Source: a virus
IMG/VR virus record: IMGVR_UViG_3300028920_000029
Location: 62,001 to 126,000 of that record
Direction: 5' to 3' (one strand)
DNA: 64,000 bases
In this document: piece after piece, positions 8,876 to 19,392 of the stretch
Layout: every line of letters starts with the position of its first letter
How positions within the stretch are numbered: the stretch's first letter is position 1
Notes under the pieces: generated by a model
Database searches by the model: none
Told to the model about the DNA's origin: nothing
The model's input: the letters and a program-made list of their open reading frames with translations, nothing else
Program-made: the position numbers and the translations under genes

Positions 8876-9826
8876 ATGGGAAACAATAATATAAATGCGG
8901 CAACTAAGTTTGGGTCAGATTTAGTTCCTACAGCGATGAACTCAGTGGCTGGGGTTACTCCAATAGCCAGTTCTATTATAGAAAACAACACTCACCAAGC
9001 GTTGTGGGAGAAGGCCAGGTTTAGTCAGGAGGCCATACTTCAGCACGCTATAGCTACCGCAGATATTACAGTTGAACATACAACTGAAGAGATTCTAGGC
9101 AAGTTTGACTTGCCTGTGCATTCAAGGTTAATTATGTTTAGGGCTAAAGATATGTCATTTGCCGATACAATATTTCCGTTTATAGTACTGCCAGTTAACC
9201 CAGATATGCTTAGGGTTGCTTACAAGAAACGTTCTGATATAGCTTATACTATAGGAGGATTTGTTGTACAGCACTGGCATGATGACGTTATAACTATAAC
9301 GGCTAGTGGATACTTCCCAACCTTTAGGAATAAAGCTAAGGTATTAACGTCAAGCTTTAGGGCGTTCATGTCTTTACTTAACTTATATAGAAGTATTGGA
9401 GGTACCAGTAACGTACCAGTTACGTTCCCGTCATCTCCGTCACTGCTGGATGACAAACTTAAAAAGCTAAAACCATCTACATCTGGGGAGGGTAAGGTTC
9501 CTACTGACCAGTACCCAGCTGTAGGTAACGGCCAGACTACAGTTACAAAAACTGATGGTAAAGAAACTGAAACGCAGTTAGTTACCAGAGCTACAGTTCA
9601 TAGCATACAGAATAGTATAGCAGAGCTACGATATCAATCAGATGTTTACAGGGGTATATTCACAGACTTCTCAATAGATGAGATGTATGAGCAGCCAAAC
9701 ACAATGAAGTATTCTTTTACGTTTAAAGCTATGGAAAAGATAGATGTGTTCTTTGGTAGCTTAGATGACAATACTTCTAATTACACAATGGGACCTAATA
9801 AAATACAGGGTCTTGACATAGGATAA
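8876..9826 (+). CDS. baseplate/tube-initiation protein (LysM-type or Dit-like class)
   Basis: 316 residues. The segment FPFIVLPVNPD...KKRSD then IGGFVVQHWHDDVITI and SGYFPTF follows the pattern of phage baseplate proteins that carry a PxNPD strand followed by a GG-F-V-x-x-W-x-D-D motif. In such proteins this forms the tube-initiator fold beneath the tube. The middle (about 195-230) is a Ser/Lys/Thr-rich linker. It lies between the tape measure and the hub. A LysM-like tail is not evident, so the subclass is uncertain. Confidence 0.65.
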   Translation: MGNNNINAATKFGSDLVPTAMNSVAGVTPIASSIIENNTHQALWEKARFSQEAILQHAIATADITVEHTTEEILGKFDLPVHSRLIMFRAKDMSFADTIFPFIVLPVNPDMLRVAYKKRSDIAYTIGGFVVQHWHDDVITITASGYFPTFRNKAKVLTSSFRAFMSLLNLYRSIGGTSNVPVTFPSSPSLLDDKLKKLKPSTSGEGKVPTDQYPAVGNGQTTVTKTDGKETETQLVTRATVHSIQNSIAELRYQSDVYRGIFTDFSIDEMYEQPNTMKYSFTFKAMEKIDVFFGSLDDNTSNYTMGPNKIQGLDIG

Positions 9827-9830
9827 TTAA

Positions 9831-12800
9831 ATGGCAACAAACTATATAGTTCAAAGCCCAAGAGTACTGCTGTTTAAGAACGGAAACAGAGTCGACATAG
9901 GATTAAGTAACAAGGACGCAACCGATAAGAATAGTTTCTTAGATAATATAAAACTGGAGTTAGATGAACATAGCTCTGGTAGATTAGAAAACTTTAACAT
10001 AAATGCCAATCTTGATACCGAACCAAATACTATGACACTAACCATAGCTATACCAATCCCAGAAGGAATTTATAGTGAAGGGTCTAATAGCTTTGCAGAT
10101 TCAAGATTTGTTGACTTTAAATCTCCTAACGTTTCGTGGAAACCTATGGATCATATAGAGCTATATGTTTCTGTATCTCCTGAGGTTGAGGAATTCTATA
10201 GGTTATTTGCTGGAGTAGTTACTGAAGTAAAGACAGACTTTAAAGGCTATGAGATGATGATAAGTTTATCATGCAAAGATATGTTCTATTGGTTAAGTAA
10301 GGCAAGAATAAACCCCAGGTGGTCAGCTACCGAAGCAGTGTTACGTGCTGGTAAAGTTGATAGCGACCAGCTTAAGAACATAGCATACAATACAAAATAT
10401 GTTGGGTACAGCTTTAAACAAATTATAGAAGCTATACTTTACAACGCTGCTAAAGATGGTAAGGTGGAAGACGAAACACAGTTTGTTGCGTTAGGTGAGA
10501 TAGATTTTGCTTCATGGATGCAACTAGCAGGAAGAGAAAGTCTTATAGGTGACGTCATAAAGGACGACCTGCTCGATCAGCAAGAGTATTATAGGCGTGC
10601 AGAGAAAAAGTATTTAGAAGAAGCCAGAAAGAATAATGTAAAGATAAGACCTGTAGATGATAGACGAATAAAAATTGACAGGCAGGGTATATCTAAGGTT
10701 GTCCACCAGGGTAAGGAGGCAGTATTTAGGGGTGCCATAAGTAAGGCGCAGGTACTTCAGGCTGCGGCCAGCAACCAAATTAACAGAAGGTTTGTGGCAC
10801 AGTATTGGGATACTCAATTTTTAGAATTCATAAGAAAGAACTACGTGAGTTATGGTAGAGAGTATGACTGGCTTACTCTTCCATTTCCGTTTAGTAATGG
10901 GGGAAACATTAACTTTATTGAAGGTACGTACTCTACAAGGTTAGAGCTTTTAAAAGAACTTACTACACTAACTATGTTTGAGATATATCAGAGTACCCAG
11001 GGATGGGTGTTCGTTAAACCTCCTATGTATAACATGCCGCCGTTAACAACTATAGATGCGGTTGAGTTAGAATCAACTGACAGATCGCTAGATATTAATA
11101 ATGTACTGACTTCAGTGTCCACTGAAGGAGCATTAGTAGCAGGTACTGGTGATGACGGAGTAGATACTCTTAGCGCACAAATGAAGGCTGTTCAGGTAGA
11201 AACAAACTTTCCGTTTATTCAGGGTACATACACGTGCCTATTCCCTAAAAACTTTGACGCTTCTTTAACTGGGGCACAGCAAAAGAACGTTAAGGATATA
11301 GATAGGTTTTCATGGGGAGCAAACATAGACAGCTTGAGTCCCAATAAAGGTGACGGAACTGATGGTGTTGTACAGCTGAATGCTTTTGAAACGTTCGTAC
11401 GCGAGCTAAAGAGATTAGGTAAAGGTAACGACAAAGATAAAACTGTATCAGAGTTAAGTGAAATATCTACAAACATTAAAGGTCAAGTTAGTTTAGTAGA
11501 CGTAAAGACTACAATCTCAACAGGTAAGGAAACTTCTTCTGGCTCAGAAAAGGAAGAGTATCTTATGTCTAAAGGATCACAACAGGTAGACTTTGCTAAA
11601 GTGGCGCAACTCCTAACGTTTGAATTGCTACGAAAGAATCTAACCAGGGATGTGTTAAATAGAGTATTAACTAACGAAGACACATACCTTATATTTTTTC
11701 AAGACTTAAGAGCCGCCGCAACGTCTTTTCTTAATAACGCCACTATGTCTGTTAGCGGTGACTTAGGTACCCATAATTCTAAACTATACGCCAGGAATGT
11801 ACTATCCTATATTACAGATCTTCAGTCAAGGTATGTAAACTTTATACAGGCTGCGGCTGCAGAACAAAACCTAGGAAAGGTAGTTGAGCAGGATATCTTA
11901 AATGGGTCTGGAAACTTTAAAGGTTTGTATGATCGTATGGCAGATATATTTTCTGGCTCCGTAGATACAACTGGAAGTATACTGTATGACCCAACTAATA
12001 TATCATTGTCAGGCGCACTAAGTACTACGGAGAGAAACACGTTACTGGATGATCCTGAAGGTAAGGACTTTTCTATTTATAAGTTTATTGCTGAAGCCAC
12101 GGGAAGTTTTTATAGTCGTAGATCTTTATTACGTGACAAGGACGGAAACCTAGTAAAGACTATAAATTATAAGCAACTTAAGTCTGAATTACAGAAAAGG
12201 AAATTGGCCGCTAATACAATTCCTATTGATAACAAGCCAAGTATTGTTGCGTCGGCTACGTGTACGTACAAACTGGATGATAGATTGAAGACAGTAGGAG
12301 ACTACAATGTTATGCAGCACGGGTTTAACAGCACCAAGATAACTAATAGAATGATAAGGACGCAGGAACAAACTACTGCGTTTGCTAAATATTTTATGTA
12401 TATAAATAACGCGTCCCTAGAAAAAACCAAGATGGTATTGAAAACATTAAGACCTGATGTAGTTTTAGGGTTTCCAATACTAAATAACTTGGACATGAAT
12501 GTTTATTATGTTAATGATATAAATTTCTCATTAACCGCTGGCAATGATTTTACCACAAACATTACAGGTATTGCCAGGCGCAGACCAGTATGGATAAACT
12601 CAGATGTTCCAGAGGGAAATCAAATATTTAACAACCCAGAATTAAAAGCTAAGGCGTTAATAAACCCTAAAGGTAACCCAGAATATTCTGATATACTTAA
12701 GTATGAATCAGAAGTAGCGGCTGAAATATCTGGTACTAATAAGAGTTCTGGAAAGTATAAACTATTGGGTTGGGAATACTACGGCCCAGACGAGTCAGAT

Positions 12801-13880
12801 TTAAAAGATGATGACGTAACTAATCTACAGTATGGAATATTCTTACCTCCGTTTGGCGGGGTTATTGATTCGATAGTATCTCAGGATTATACTCAGAAGG
12901 ATACTGGTGTATCTAATATTAAGGTTATAAAAATATCTGAGGATACTAGCGCGCAGGGTACTAAGTCGCGCTACAAGTTTGAAGTGTTAACAATAGATGC
13001 TACTGTAGATATACACGGGCAGTCAATAGAGTCTAAGAAGGCTGGTATGGTTACTCTTCCAAAGAATAACCTTGTAGCTCTTGAATCATCTCACTCCCTT
13101 AGTAGCGGACAGGTTCGTGTTGTAGACTTAAAAGGTGAAAAGGTAGGATTTTTTGAAACAAGAACTAAGGATTCATCCAGAAGGAGTATACCTCTTCCAG
13201 TTGGGTTGAGGCCTTCTACCCCGATTGATGTAATATTAAACGAACTTAAAACTGACGAGTTTAATTATACTAATTCTGGACCAGTAAATTTTACTACTAC
13301 AGCAAAAGATGTTAGAGTATTTGATGGTGAGATTAGTATGGGTCAGAACAGCGTTATGGTGTTTGTTTCTGATCTAAATTTTAGTCCACAAGTACAGGTT
13401 GGTAAACTTAATATACCTAATAAACCTAAAGACTTAGAGACTGTTGAAGGAGGAAATATTAAATTTGGTAACGTTAGTTGGGATTTAACTAAGGTATCCA
13501 TTATTCCAGAAACAGAACTTAGAGAGATACTTACGCAGGTATTGAGTAACTATACGGTTGGGTCATACAAAGATCTAGAGAAGTCATTACGGACACGAGT
13601 AAGTAAGAGTTATAAGAATGTTATAACAGAGACTCAGGTGGCCAAGCTTGTATCTTATCAACTACGTGGAGTAAGTTATCTTAGAAGTTTAGGTGTTCCT
13701 GGTGCAGGTATTAAAGATAAGAGAAGTGGTTCAGTATCTAGCGTTCCTAATGTTTCAGTACCTAGTAACACTATAACATCTTCTAATACGGGAGATGATA
13801 GTTCCAGCGCAGAAATAAAGGCTAACATCGTTAAGTCACAGAGTAAAGATAGCGACCCAGTAGTTAGAGGAGATAACTAA
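9831..13880 (+). CDS. baseplate hub protein (gp27/gpD-like), very large
   Basis: 1349 residues. The N-terminal 160 residues contain strands ending in YRLFAGVVTEVKTDF and ISLSCKDMFYWLSKARI, the pattern of gp27/gpD-type hub domains. The next gene encodes the spike, the standard pairing. The body is far longer than typical hubs (about 300-400 residues). It includes long helical insertions (about 215-330 and 530-720) and a C-terminal strand-rich and Ser/Asn-rich tail. No peptidoglycan hydrolase motif is obvious. The extra domains are unassigned. Confidence 0.75.
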   Translation: MATNYIVQSPRVLLFKNGNRVDIGLSNKDATDKNSFLDNIKLELDEHSSGRLENFNINANLDTEPNTMTLTIAIPIPEGIYSEGSNSFADSRFVDFKSPNVSWKPMDHIELYVSVSPEVEEFYRLFAGVVTEVKTDFKGYEMMISLSCKDMFYWLSKARINPRWSATEAVLRAGKVDSDQLKNIAYNTKYVGYSFKQIIEAILYNAAKDGKVEDETQFVALGEIDFASWMQLAGRESLIGDVIKDDLLDQQEYYRRAEKKYLEEARKNNVKIRPVDDRRIKIDRQGISKVVHQGKEAVFRGAISKAQVLQAAASNQINRRFVAQYWDTQFLEFIRKNYVSYGREYDWLTLPFPFSNGGNINFIEGTYSTRLELLKELTTLTMFEIYQSTQGWVFVKPPMYNMPPLTTIDAVELESTDRSLDINNVLTSVSTEGALVAGTGDDGVDTLSAQMKAVQVETNFPFIQGTYTCLFPKNFDASLTGAQQKNVKDIDRFSWGANIDSLSPNKGDGTDGVVQLNAFETFVRELKRLGKGNDKDKTVSELSEISTNIKGQVSLVDVKTTISTGKETSSGSEKEEYLMSKGSQQVDFAKVAQLLTFELLRKNLTRDVLNRVLTNEDTYLIFFQDLRAAATSFLNNATMSVSGDLGTHNSKLYARNVLSYITDLQSRYVNFIQAAAAEQNLGKVVEQDILNGSGNFKGLYDRMADIFSGSVDTTGSILYDPTNISLSGALSTTERNTLLDDPEGKDFSIYKFIAEATGSFYSRRSLLRDKDGNLVKTINYKQLKSELQKRKLAANTIPIDNKPSIVASATCTYKLDDRLKTVGDYNVMQHGFNSTKITNRMIRTQEQTTAFAKYFMYINNASLEKTKMVLKTLRPDVVLGFPILNNLDMNVYYVNDINFSLTAGNDFTTNITGIARRRPVWINSDVPEGNQIFNNPELKAKALINPKGNPEYSDILKYESEVAAEISGTNKSSGKYKLLGWEYYGPDESDLKDDDVTNLQYGIFLPPFGGVIDSIVSQDYTQKDTGVSNIKVIKISEDTSAQGTKSRYKFEVLTIDATVDIHGQSIESKKAGMVTLPKNNLVALESSHSLSSGQVRVVDLKGEKVGFFETRTKDSSRRSIPLPVGLRPSTPIDVILNELKTDEFNYTNSGPVNFTTTAKDVRVFDGEISMGQNSVMVFVSDLNFSPQVQVGKLNIPNKPKDLETVEGGNIKFGNVSWDLTKVSIIPETELREILTQVLSNYTVGSYKDLEKSLRTRVSKSYKNVITETQVAKLVSYQLRGVSYLRSLGVPGAGIKDKRSGSVSSVPNVSVPSNTITSSNTGDDSSSAEIKANIVKSQSKDSDPVVRGDN

Positions 13881-14782
13881 TGGCTGATATGAGAGCACGA
13901 CTACAAGGAGCCAAGAACAATTCTTGGATGACATCAGCGATATACCCCACGATAGGAGTAATAGATACTATTAATACTAACAACAACTCCGCAACTGTTA
14001 GGTCTACTAAGGGTGTTATAGAAAATGCTAGGCTTCCGTTGCCATACTATTCTACAGGTACTGGTATATTCTATACTCCAGTTAAGGGAGACTGTTGTAT
14101 GGTATCATATGAATCATCTGGTAAGCCGTTCATTACAGCGTTTTACCCTTTAAGGCCTGTGGATGAAAGCTCGGGAGTTAATAGGTTGTACCCTCCAGAG
14201 CATACATTAAAGATAAAGACTAAGGCTGGCGACGTAATAAACATGTCTGATAGTGAAGACGACGCCAGCATATCTATTAAGAGCCCGAAGGAAGTAGGTG
14301 TTAGGGTTAGGGATGAGAGTGACGCGGATAACGTAACTACTGTAGGTACCATGCTTTTGACTGATGATTCTAACGCTACAACATACTCCATTAGTGTAGG
14401 TAGAACAACAGTAGGAGCAATAAATGTTACACATAACGAGGAAGATAAAACGACTACTTTGTTCCTACAAGTAGGTAACCATACGTTAACTATGGAAGAT
14501 ATCGACGGAACTGGGAGCTTTAATTTGACTATAGGAGATTCAACTGTTATAATAGATAGTGGAGATATAAAACTAGACGCGGGAACCAATAACGTCGAAG
14601 TAAGCGGAGCAAGTATCAACCTCAATTCTACAGGGCTTGGGGGTAACGTAGTTACTATGCCCGCACTTAGACGTATATTAACACAGGGTAGCCTTAGCGG
14701 CGACGTAGCAAAGACTAACTTTTTAGCGGCGATAAGTGCTGCGGAACAGGAAGTTAACTCTGCTCCAGCAGTTAATATATAG
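13880..14782 (+). CDS. central spike / baseplate puncturing protein (gp5/gpV-like)
   Basis: 300 residues. Residues 20-95 resemble the OB-fold of gpV/gp5 spikes: IGVIDTINTNNNSATVRSTK, then PLPYYSTGTGIFYTPVKGD and VSYESSGKPFITAFYPL. From about 110 onward short alternating strands with repeated T-x-x-V-G and D-x-x-D patterns suggest a trimeric beta-helix. There is no lysozyme insertion as in T4 gp5. The gene overlaps the hub stop (TAATGG), consistent with coupled synthesis of partners. Confidence 0.8.
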   Translation: MADMRARLQGAKNNSWMTSAIYPTIGVIDTINTNNNSATVRSTKGVIENARLPLPYYSTGTGIFYTPVKGDCCMVSYESSGKPFITAFYPLRPVDESSGVNRLYPPEHTLKIKTKAGDVINMSDSEDDASISIKSPKEVGVRVRDESDADNVTTVGTMLLTDDSNATTYSISVGRTTVGAINVTHNEEDKTTTLFLQVGNHTLTMEDIDGTGSFNLTIGDSTVIIDSGDIKLDAGTNNVEVSGASINLNSTGLGGNVVTMPALRRILTQGSLSGDVAKTNFLAAISAAEQEVNSAPAVNI

Positions 14783-14792
14783 GAGGACATTG

Positions 14793-15758
14793 ATGAGCTT
14801 TGATCTCGATTACGTAATGGTAGATTGCGACCACAGGATACATGACATACTTATACAAGAAGCCGTAAGTCCAGAGATATTTGTGGCTGATGGTGCGTCA
14901 GTATGTGGTAGCTCGTTATGTGGTTCAACTGTTGATACCGTAGGTCAGGCATCCTATGCTACCTCTAATTTGTTTGGGACCAAAGGAACTTTTACTAAGC
15001 TTGGTAACGGTAACACCCAAGCTGTAATCGATATAGATATACAGCCAGCGTCTAACATAAGACTATTTGTAAGGAAGCCTGGGGAGTACCAAAGGTATGA
15101 AGTATTTCCTACTGGGTATACAGAGAGTCTTATCAACGCAGTTTATGGTGATGGACTTGTGTACGGTAATTTTATATATGACGCTCCTTCTCTTTATGAG
15201 GATGTTACCGAAAACACAGAGACACTTTGGGAAATGGATTATAGAAATAGTCAGCTAACTATATATAGATATGATAATATGTTTGACTGGTATATAGATT
15301 ACAACGTAGGGCTAACAGATTGTCCTTTCTGTAAGGGATCTGGAGTAGAGAATGATCTGGTTGTAAACAACATAGGAAGAATGTCCCTGGCTGTAGATAC
15401 GGACAAGCTGGTACAAACCGTAATGAAAGCCGTACTTACCGAGAAAGGAAAGAATCCATACAATCCTTCGTATGGTACTATGATAAAATCTTTGATAGGT
15501 CAGAAGTTTATTATGTCTGGGTTCTTATTAAGGCAGGAAATTATGGATCAGCTGGAGCAAATTAAGAAATTACAAAATGCAGTTATGCGAGCAGCTCCAG
15601 ATTTCTATTCACCATATGAGGTATTATATGATATAGTCGGAGCGCAGATCCTTCCGACGTCCGACCCGCGCCAGATAGATTTAAAGCTTGTGCTTAAGTC
15701 TCTGGCACTAGATAGGGTTGGAACAAAAACTATAAAGATATCTGCTGTAGGAGGTTAG
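14793..15758 (+). CDS. baseplate wedge protein, gp25-like domain with Zn knuckle
   Basis: 321 residues from the ATG behind TAGGAGGACATTG; an earlier in-frame ATG lies inside the spike gene and lacks a site. The C-terminal half carries the gp25/gpW signature (VMKAVLTEKGKNPYNPSYGT, then SLIGQK). An N-terminal 200-residue beta domain precedes it, and CPFCKG at about 175 gives half of a zinc knuckle, with CGSSLCGS near residue 35 as possible partner. gp25 joins wedge to sheath. The N-terminal extension is unusual. Confidence 0.8.
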   Translation: MSFDLDYVMVDCDHRIHDILIQEAVSPEIFVADGASVCGSSLCGSTVDTVGQASYATSNLFGTKGTFTKLGNGNTQAVIDIDIQPASNIRLFVRKPGEYQRYEVFPTGYTESLINAVYGDGLVYGNFIYDAPSLYEDVTENTETLWEMDYRNSQLTIYRYDNMFDWYIDYNVGLTDCPFCKGSGVENDLVVNNIGRMSLAVDTDKLVQTVMKAVLTEKGKNPYNPSYGTMIKSLIGQKFIMSGFLLRQEIMDQLEQIKKLQNAVMRAAPDFYSPYEVLYDIVGAQILPTSDPRQIDLKLVLKSLALDRVGTKTIKISAVGG

Positions 15759-15760
15759 TA

Positions 15761-17533
15761 ATGCCGATACTTAATACTAAGACAAAGGCTCAGCTAATAG
15801 AAGAGATAATCAATTTTATACGTAGTAGGTTTAGGAACATAGATATGTCTCCTGGCCAGGTAGCCAGAGATCTTCTGGTTGAAGCACCAGCAGAGTTTAT
15901 GTATGACAACTACGTACTGGTTAACTTCTTGAACGCTGCCATCAATCTTAACAACTTAGAAAGTTATATTCTTAATGAGGACCTTAGGGTTGAACTAGCT
16001 AATTTGTTAAGCGTTTCCATTTCTGATGTTGATAATATGATAACTGAGGTTTTAGTTTTGCACGGGGAGAACTATGGTATAATAAGAAAGGAAGCTACTA
16101 AGGCTTCTGGTACCTTAAGCTTTACTACGACAACACGTCCAACATCAGCAACGTCTATAGCTTCTGGAACAATATGTCAGATACCAGAATCAAACCTGAC
16201 GTTTAGTACTACTGCTGAAATAACAATACCAGCGAACCCAACGGCAGCATACTTTAACTTCGACAATAATGTGTGGGAGTTTAAGGTTCTCGCTTCTAGC
16301 GGCGGTGGTGGTTCAGTATACAACGTACCTCCGCACACAGTAACGGCTGTCCAGCCAGGACAAAGTGTAAGCTTTAACGTAACAAACTATAATTCTTTTA
16401 CGGGTGGTACAGACGTGGAGAGCAATGCATCACTCATCACAAGAATAAAGGAAGCGTTGGCAGGTAACTTCCACGGAACTGCAAGCGCAATACTTAGTAC
16501 AGTATTATCATATCCTTTTATAGATGCAGCAGAGTTAGCTTACCTACCCACAGATCCGTCAAAGGTTAGAGAGGGGTTAAGTCAGATAGATGTTTTTGTT
16601 AAGTCTGATGCTACTAACAGGACTACAGATACCGAATCTTCGTACGCGACTAATCCTATAGTATTGGGTAATACGTACGCTACGAGCGTATACTCAGTAC
16701 TAATATCTACTAACAGTTATACTATCTCGTCAGTATTTTATGATTTAGAGATTGGTGACTTAGGTACATCCTACGTTAGATTCTCTGACATATCAGAAAG
16801 TATAACAGCTACAAGGAGTGACAGTCTAGGTTCTGGAGAAGAGTACATATCTTTAAGTGGAGGAGATACACTGCAACTTATAAACTCTGGAGTAGAGATA
16901 GACTTTCCAGACCCATCTGCAGGTAATCCTATTAGTACTGATGGAAGGATAACAGTAACCCTTTATGATTCGGATGGTACCTCTACAGACGATACAGCTA
17001 ATTGGAGTTATACAGATAGTCCGTCTACAATAGAGAGATCATCTGCAGTTGCTTCAACTACAGTTAGGATTGCGGTTGGTGTAACTCCAGCTACTGGAGA
17101 CGCCGTAGATATAGATTACTTATATAACCAAGCTATAGTTGATGTAGTAAATTATTTAAACAGTGACGCCGTTGTATTTATGGGACAGGATATTCAGCTG
17201 TTTCCAGCCGAACAGTCATCTATCTATATAGATATGAGGGTACAGATAGAAACATCCTATAGCTCAGAAACTAAACGCTCCGAGATTACTACAGCAGTTA
17301 CTGAGTTTATTACTGGGTTAGGACTTGGATCTTCAATAAACAAATCAGATATACTTGATATAGTATTAGACATAGCGGGTGTAGTGGATGTAGACTTAGG
17401 TAACATGACACTTGGTATAGGTACTGAGGATAGCCCACCAGAAGTATCTGGTGATTTAACGCTTGATACAGACCAGTATCCTATAATGGGGTATTTAAAT
17501 TTAACATTAACGAACGCTAATATAAAAAACTGA
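15761..17533 (+). CDS. baseplate J-like wedge protein (gp6/gp47 family)
   Basis: 590 residues. The N-terminal helix (KAQLIEEIINFIRSRFRNI...SPGQVARDLLVEA), the SFTGGTDVESNASLITRIK motif and the NFHGTASAI segment are hallmarks of the baseplate J family. These proteins form the wedge core and iris. A central Thr/Ser-rich insertion (about 280-450) is longer than usual. It follows the gp25-like gene, as in P2-type phages. The SD is GTAGGAGGTTAGT. Confidence 0.9.
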   Translation: MPILNTKTKAQLIEEIINFIRSRFRNIDMSPGQVARDLLVEAPAEFMYDNYVLVNFLNAAINLNNLESYILNEDLRVELANLLSVSISDVDNMITEVLVLHGENYGIIRKEATKASGTLSFTTTTRPTSATSIASGTICQIPESNLTFSTTAEITIPANPTAAYFNFDNNVWEFKVLASSGGGGSVYNVPPHTVTAVQPGQSVSFNVTNYNSFTGGTDVESNASLITRIKEALAGNFHGTASAILSTVLSYPFIDAAELAYLPTDPSKVREGLSQIDVFVKSDATNRTTDTESSYATNPIVLGNTYATSVYSVLISTNSYTISSVFYDLEIGDLGTSYVRFSDISESITATRSDSLGSGEEYISLSGGDTLQLINSGVEIDFPDPSAGNPISTDGRITVTLYDSDGTSTDDTANWSYTDSPSTIERSSAVASTTVRIAVGVTPATGDAVDIDYLYNQAIVDVVNYLNSDAVVFMGQDIQLFPAEQSSIYIDMRVQIETSYSSETKRSEITTAVTEFITGLGLGSSINKSDILDIVLDIAGVVDVDLGNMTLGIGTEDSPPEVSGDLTLDTDQYPIMGYLNLTLTNANIKN

Positions 17534-17542
17534 GGTGGATAA

Positions 17543-19381
17543 ATGGCAGTAAGTCTGGGTACGGACAGGAAGATACCAGATTATCTTCTATCTAGAATAG
17601 ATGGAAGTACAAGAGATGTTATTTATAAGGCCGTAGAAGAGTGGGATAACATTGAAATACACGATAAGGTTATAGATATACTTAATGACCTATTTGTTTT
17701 AACGGCTAGTGATGATGGGCTTAAGATATGGGAAGCCTTTTATCGTAAGAAACCTTACTCTATGCCGCCTACTGAGTGGAGACAGCTAGTATATCTACTT
17801 AACACCACAGTTATCAACGGCCCCACGGTGTCAAATATTGAGGCTTTACTAGGGTTTTTTGATAGCGGAGCTACGTTAACTCTTGTAGAATCTTCGGTAA
17901 TATATAGTGAGGATACTGACTTTACTGACCTATCCTCAGAGACTACCATAGTCAGTGAGCAGTCTACTATATCATCAGACGCAACTGGCACGTGGGATGA
18001 TGAGTTCTTTTTACTTAGGGCTGATACAAAGATATATAAGATATCAGATTTCCAAGAGAGAATAGATGGGTATGCACAACTGTTGTTCGACCTATTAAAC
18101 AAGGTGCTTCCAGCTAATGTCCGTGTGGTTATAGAGGAGTTCGAGAGTCAGTTATCTTCTACTGATATAACTTCCGATACGGAGGCTTCTACTCCTCCTT
18201 CTGCTATATCAGATAACTATATGGTAGCTACGTTTCAGCTTCCGTGGTTATCTAGGGGCGGACTACCAATCTTTGCTTTGTATGATTGGGAAGCTCAAAC
18301 CTATATACAGGAGACTATTATAACTGTACCATCTGCTTCGGGCATGTCTTTACTCCAGGCAGACCTAATAAACAACAACGCTTTGCTTGCTTTATGGTAC
18401 AAAAAACTTGATGGTAAGTTAAGGATTTATTTGTATAATACATCTACAGGTTATCATGAAATACTTATGGATAACGTGCACGTGTATTCTATGAACGCAG
18501 CAGCACATGCTTGGTTAAAGCACGGGCTTGTACTACATGATGCGGCTACAGAAACTGTGAGAGTAGCGTTGTATAAACCTAAGAGTGTGTATGGTTCTGA
18601 CGGAACCGTAACAGCAGTAAAGAGTGGAGAGTATACTGGAGTTACATCACAGCTTAACTCAGGAGAAACCATTAAAGCGCTGGCTCCTAGGAAGTGGAAC
18701 CAGGGAACACAGGCTGAAACCGTAATGTTTGTTACGTCTTCGTCAAGAGTATTCAGTGCTACTCCATGGCCAGACCAGGTTAGCAGTCCCGCACCAACAT
18801 TAAAGTTTAATAATACTGATAGTACTACGGCGTTGTCGACACTAATAAACAGAGTACCTAAGTTCTTTGCACCTACGGATGATTGTTTGGTAGCAGTAAA
18901 TCCTTACTTTGGAAGCTACCCTAATAGAAATAGGATAGTTGTATTGTCTGAAACTGCTGGTACTATAAACCCAGCGCTGACGGTTGACGGGTTAGCTAAA
19001 GGTATAGATTTGCCGTTAGTATTTATGAAGGATCGAATGATAATACAGAGTGGTTACAGGAGCCCAGATGATATCCATGCTCCTAAGGTACCTTACAAGT
19101 CCAGCATACCATTTACATCGTTTGGTACAAAGATAGTAACATTGGATAAAGATTACTACTATCCAATTGAAGTAGCCAACTCATCTAAGAGTTTTGCTGT
19201 GGCAAATGGTACAGCGTCAGGACTTAGAGTTGCAATACATAGAAACTTTTTAACAGAGGTACTTAGAAAAGAAGGGGCCGACACTACTGACATGGATACC
19301 TATTCAGTAGAGACACGGCTGTTACCTCCACTGCTGCAGAGTAATGGAGCTGGTAACGTACTTAAAATATACAGAGTGTAA
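17543..19381 (+). CDS. tail protein I-like N-terminus with large C-terminal receptor/fibre-like domain
   Basis: 612 residues. The first 220 residues are helical and resemble the wedge protein that follows baseplate J, including a segment ending PANVRVVIEEFESQL. From residue 225 the sequence turns into repeated four-stranded beta segments (for example LPWLSRGGLPIFALYDWEAQ) that could form a propeller or fibre domain. It may attach to the baseplate and carry host recognition. The N-terminal assignment depends partly on gene order. Confidence 0.6.
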   Translation: MAVSLGTDRKIPDYLLSRIDGSTRDVIYKAVEEWDNIEIHDKVIDILNDLFVLTASDDGLKIWEAFYRKKPYSMPPTEWRQLVYLLNTTVINGPTVSNIEALLGFFDSGATLTLVESSVIYSEDTDFTDLSSETTIVSEQSTISSDATGTWDDEFFLLRADTKIYKISDFQERIDGYAQLLFDLLNKVLPANVRVVIEEFESQLSSTDITSDTEASTPPSAISDNYMVATFQLPWLSRGGLPIFALYDWEAQTYIQETIITVPSASGMSLLQADLINNNALLALWYKKLDGKLRIYLYNTSTGYHEILMDNVHVYSMNAAAHAWLKHGLVLHDAATETVRVALYKPKSVYGSDGTVTAVKSGEYTGVTSQLNSGETIKALAPRKWNQGTQAETVMFVTSSSRVFSATPWPDQVSSPAPTLKFNNTDSTTALSTLINRVPKFFAPTDDCLVAVNPYFGSYPNRNRIVVLSETAGTINPALTVDGLAKGIDLPLVFMKDRMIIQSGYRSPDDIHAPKVPYKSSIPFTSFGTKIVTLDKDYYYPIEVANSSKSFAVANGTASGLRVAIHRNFLTEVLRKEGADTTDMDTYSVETRLLPPLLQSNGAGNVLKIYRV

Positions 19382-19392
19382 GGAGGATTACT

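Noticed and set aside
14143-14790. 215-codon minus-strand ORF
   Set aside because: It is antisense to the spike gene in a T/A/S-rich region and has no SD or neighbours on that strand.
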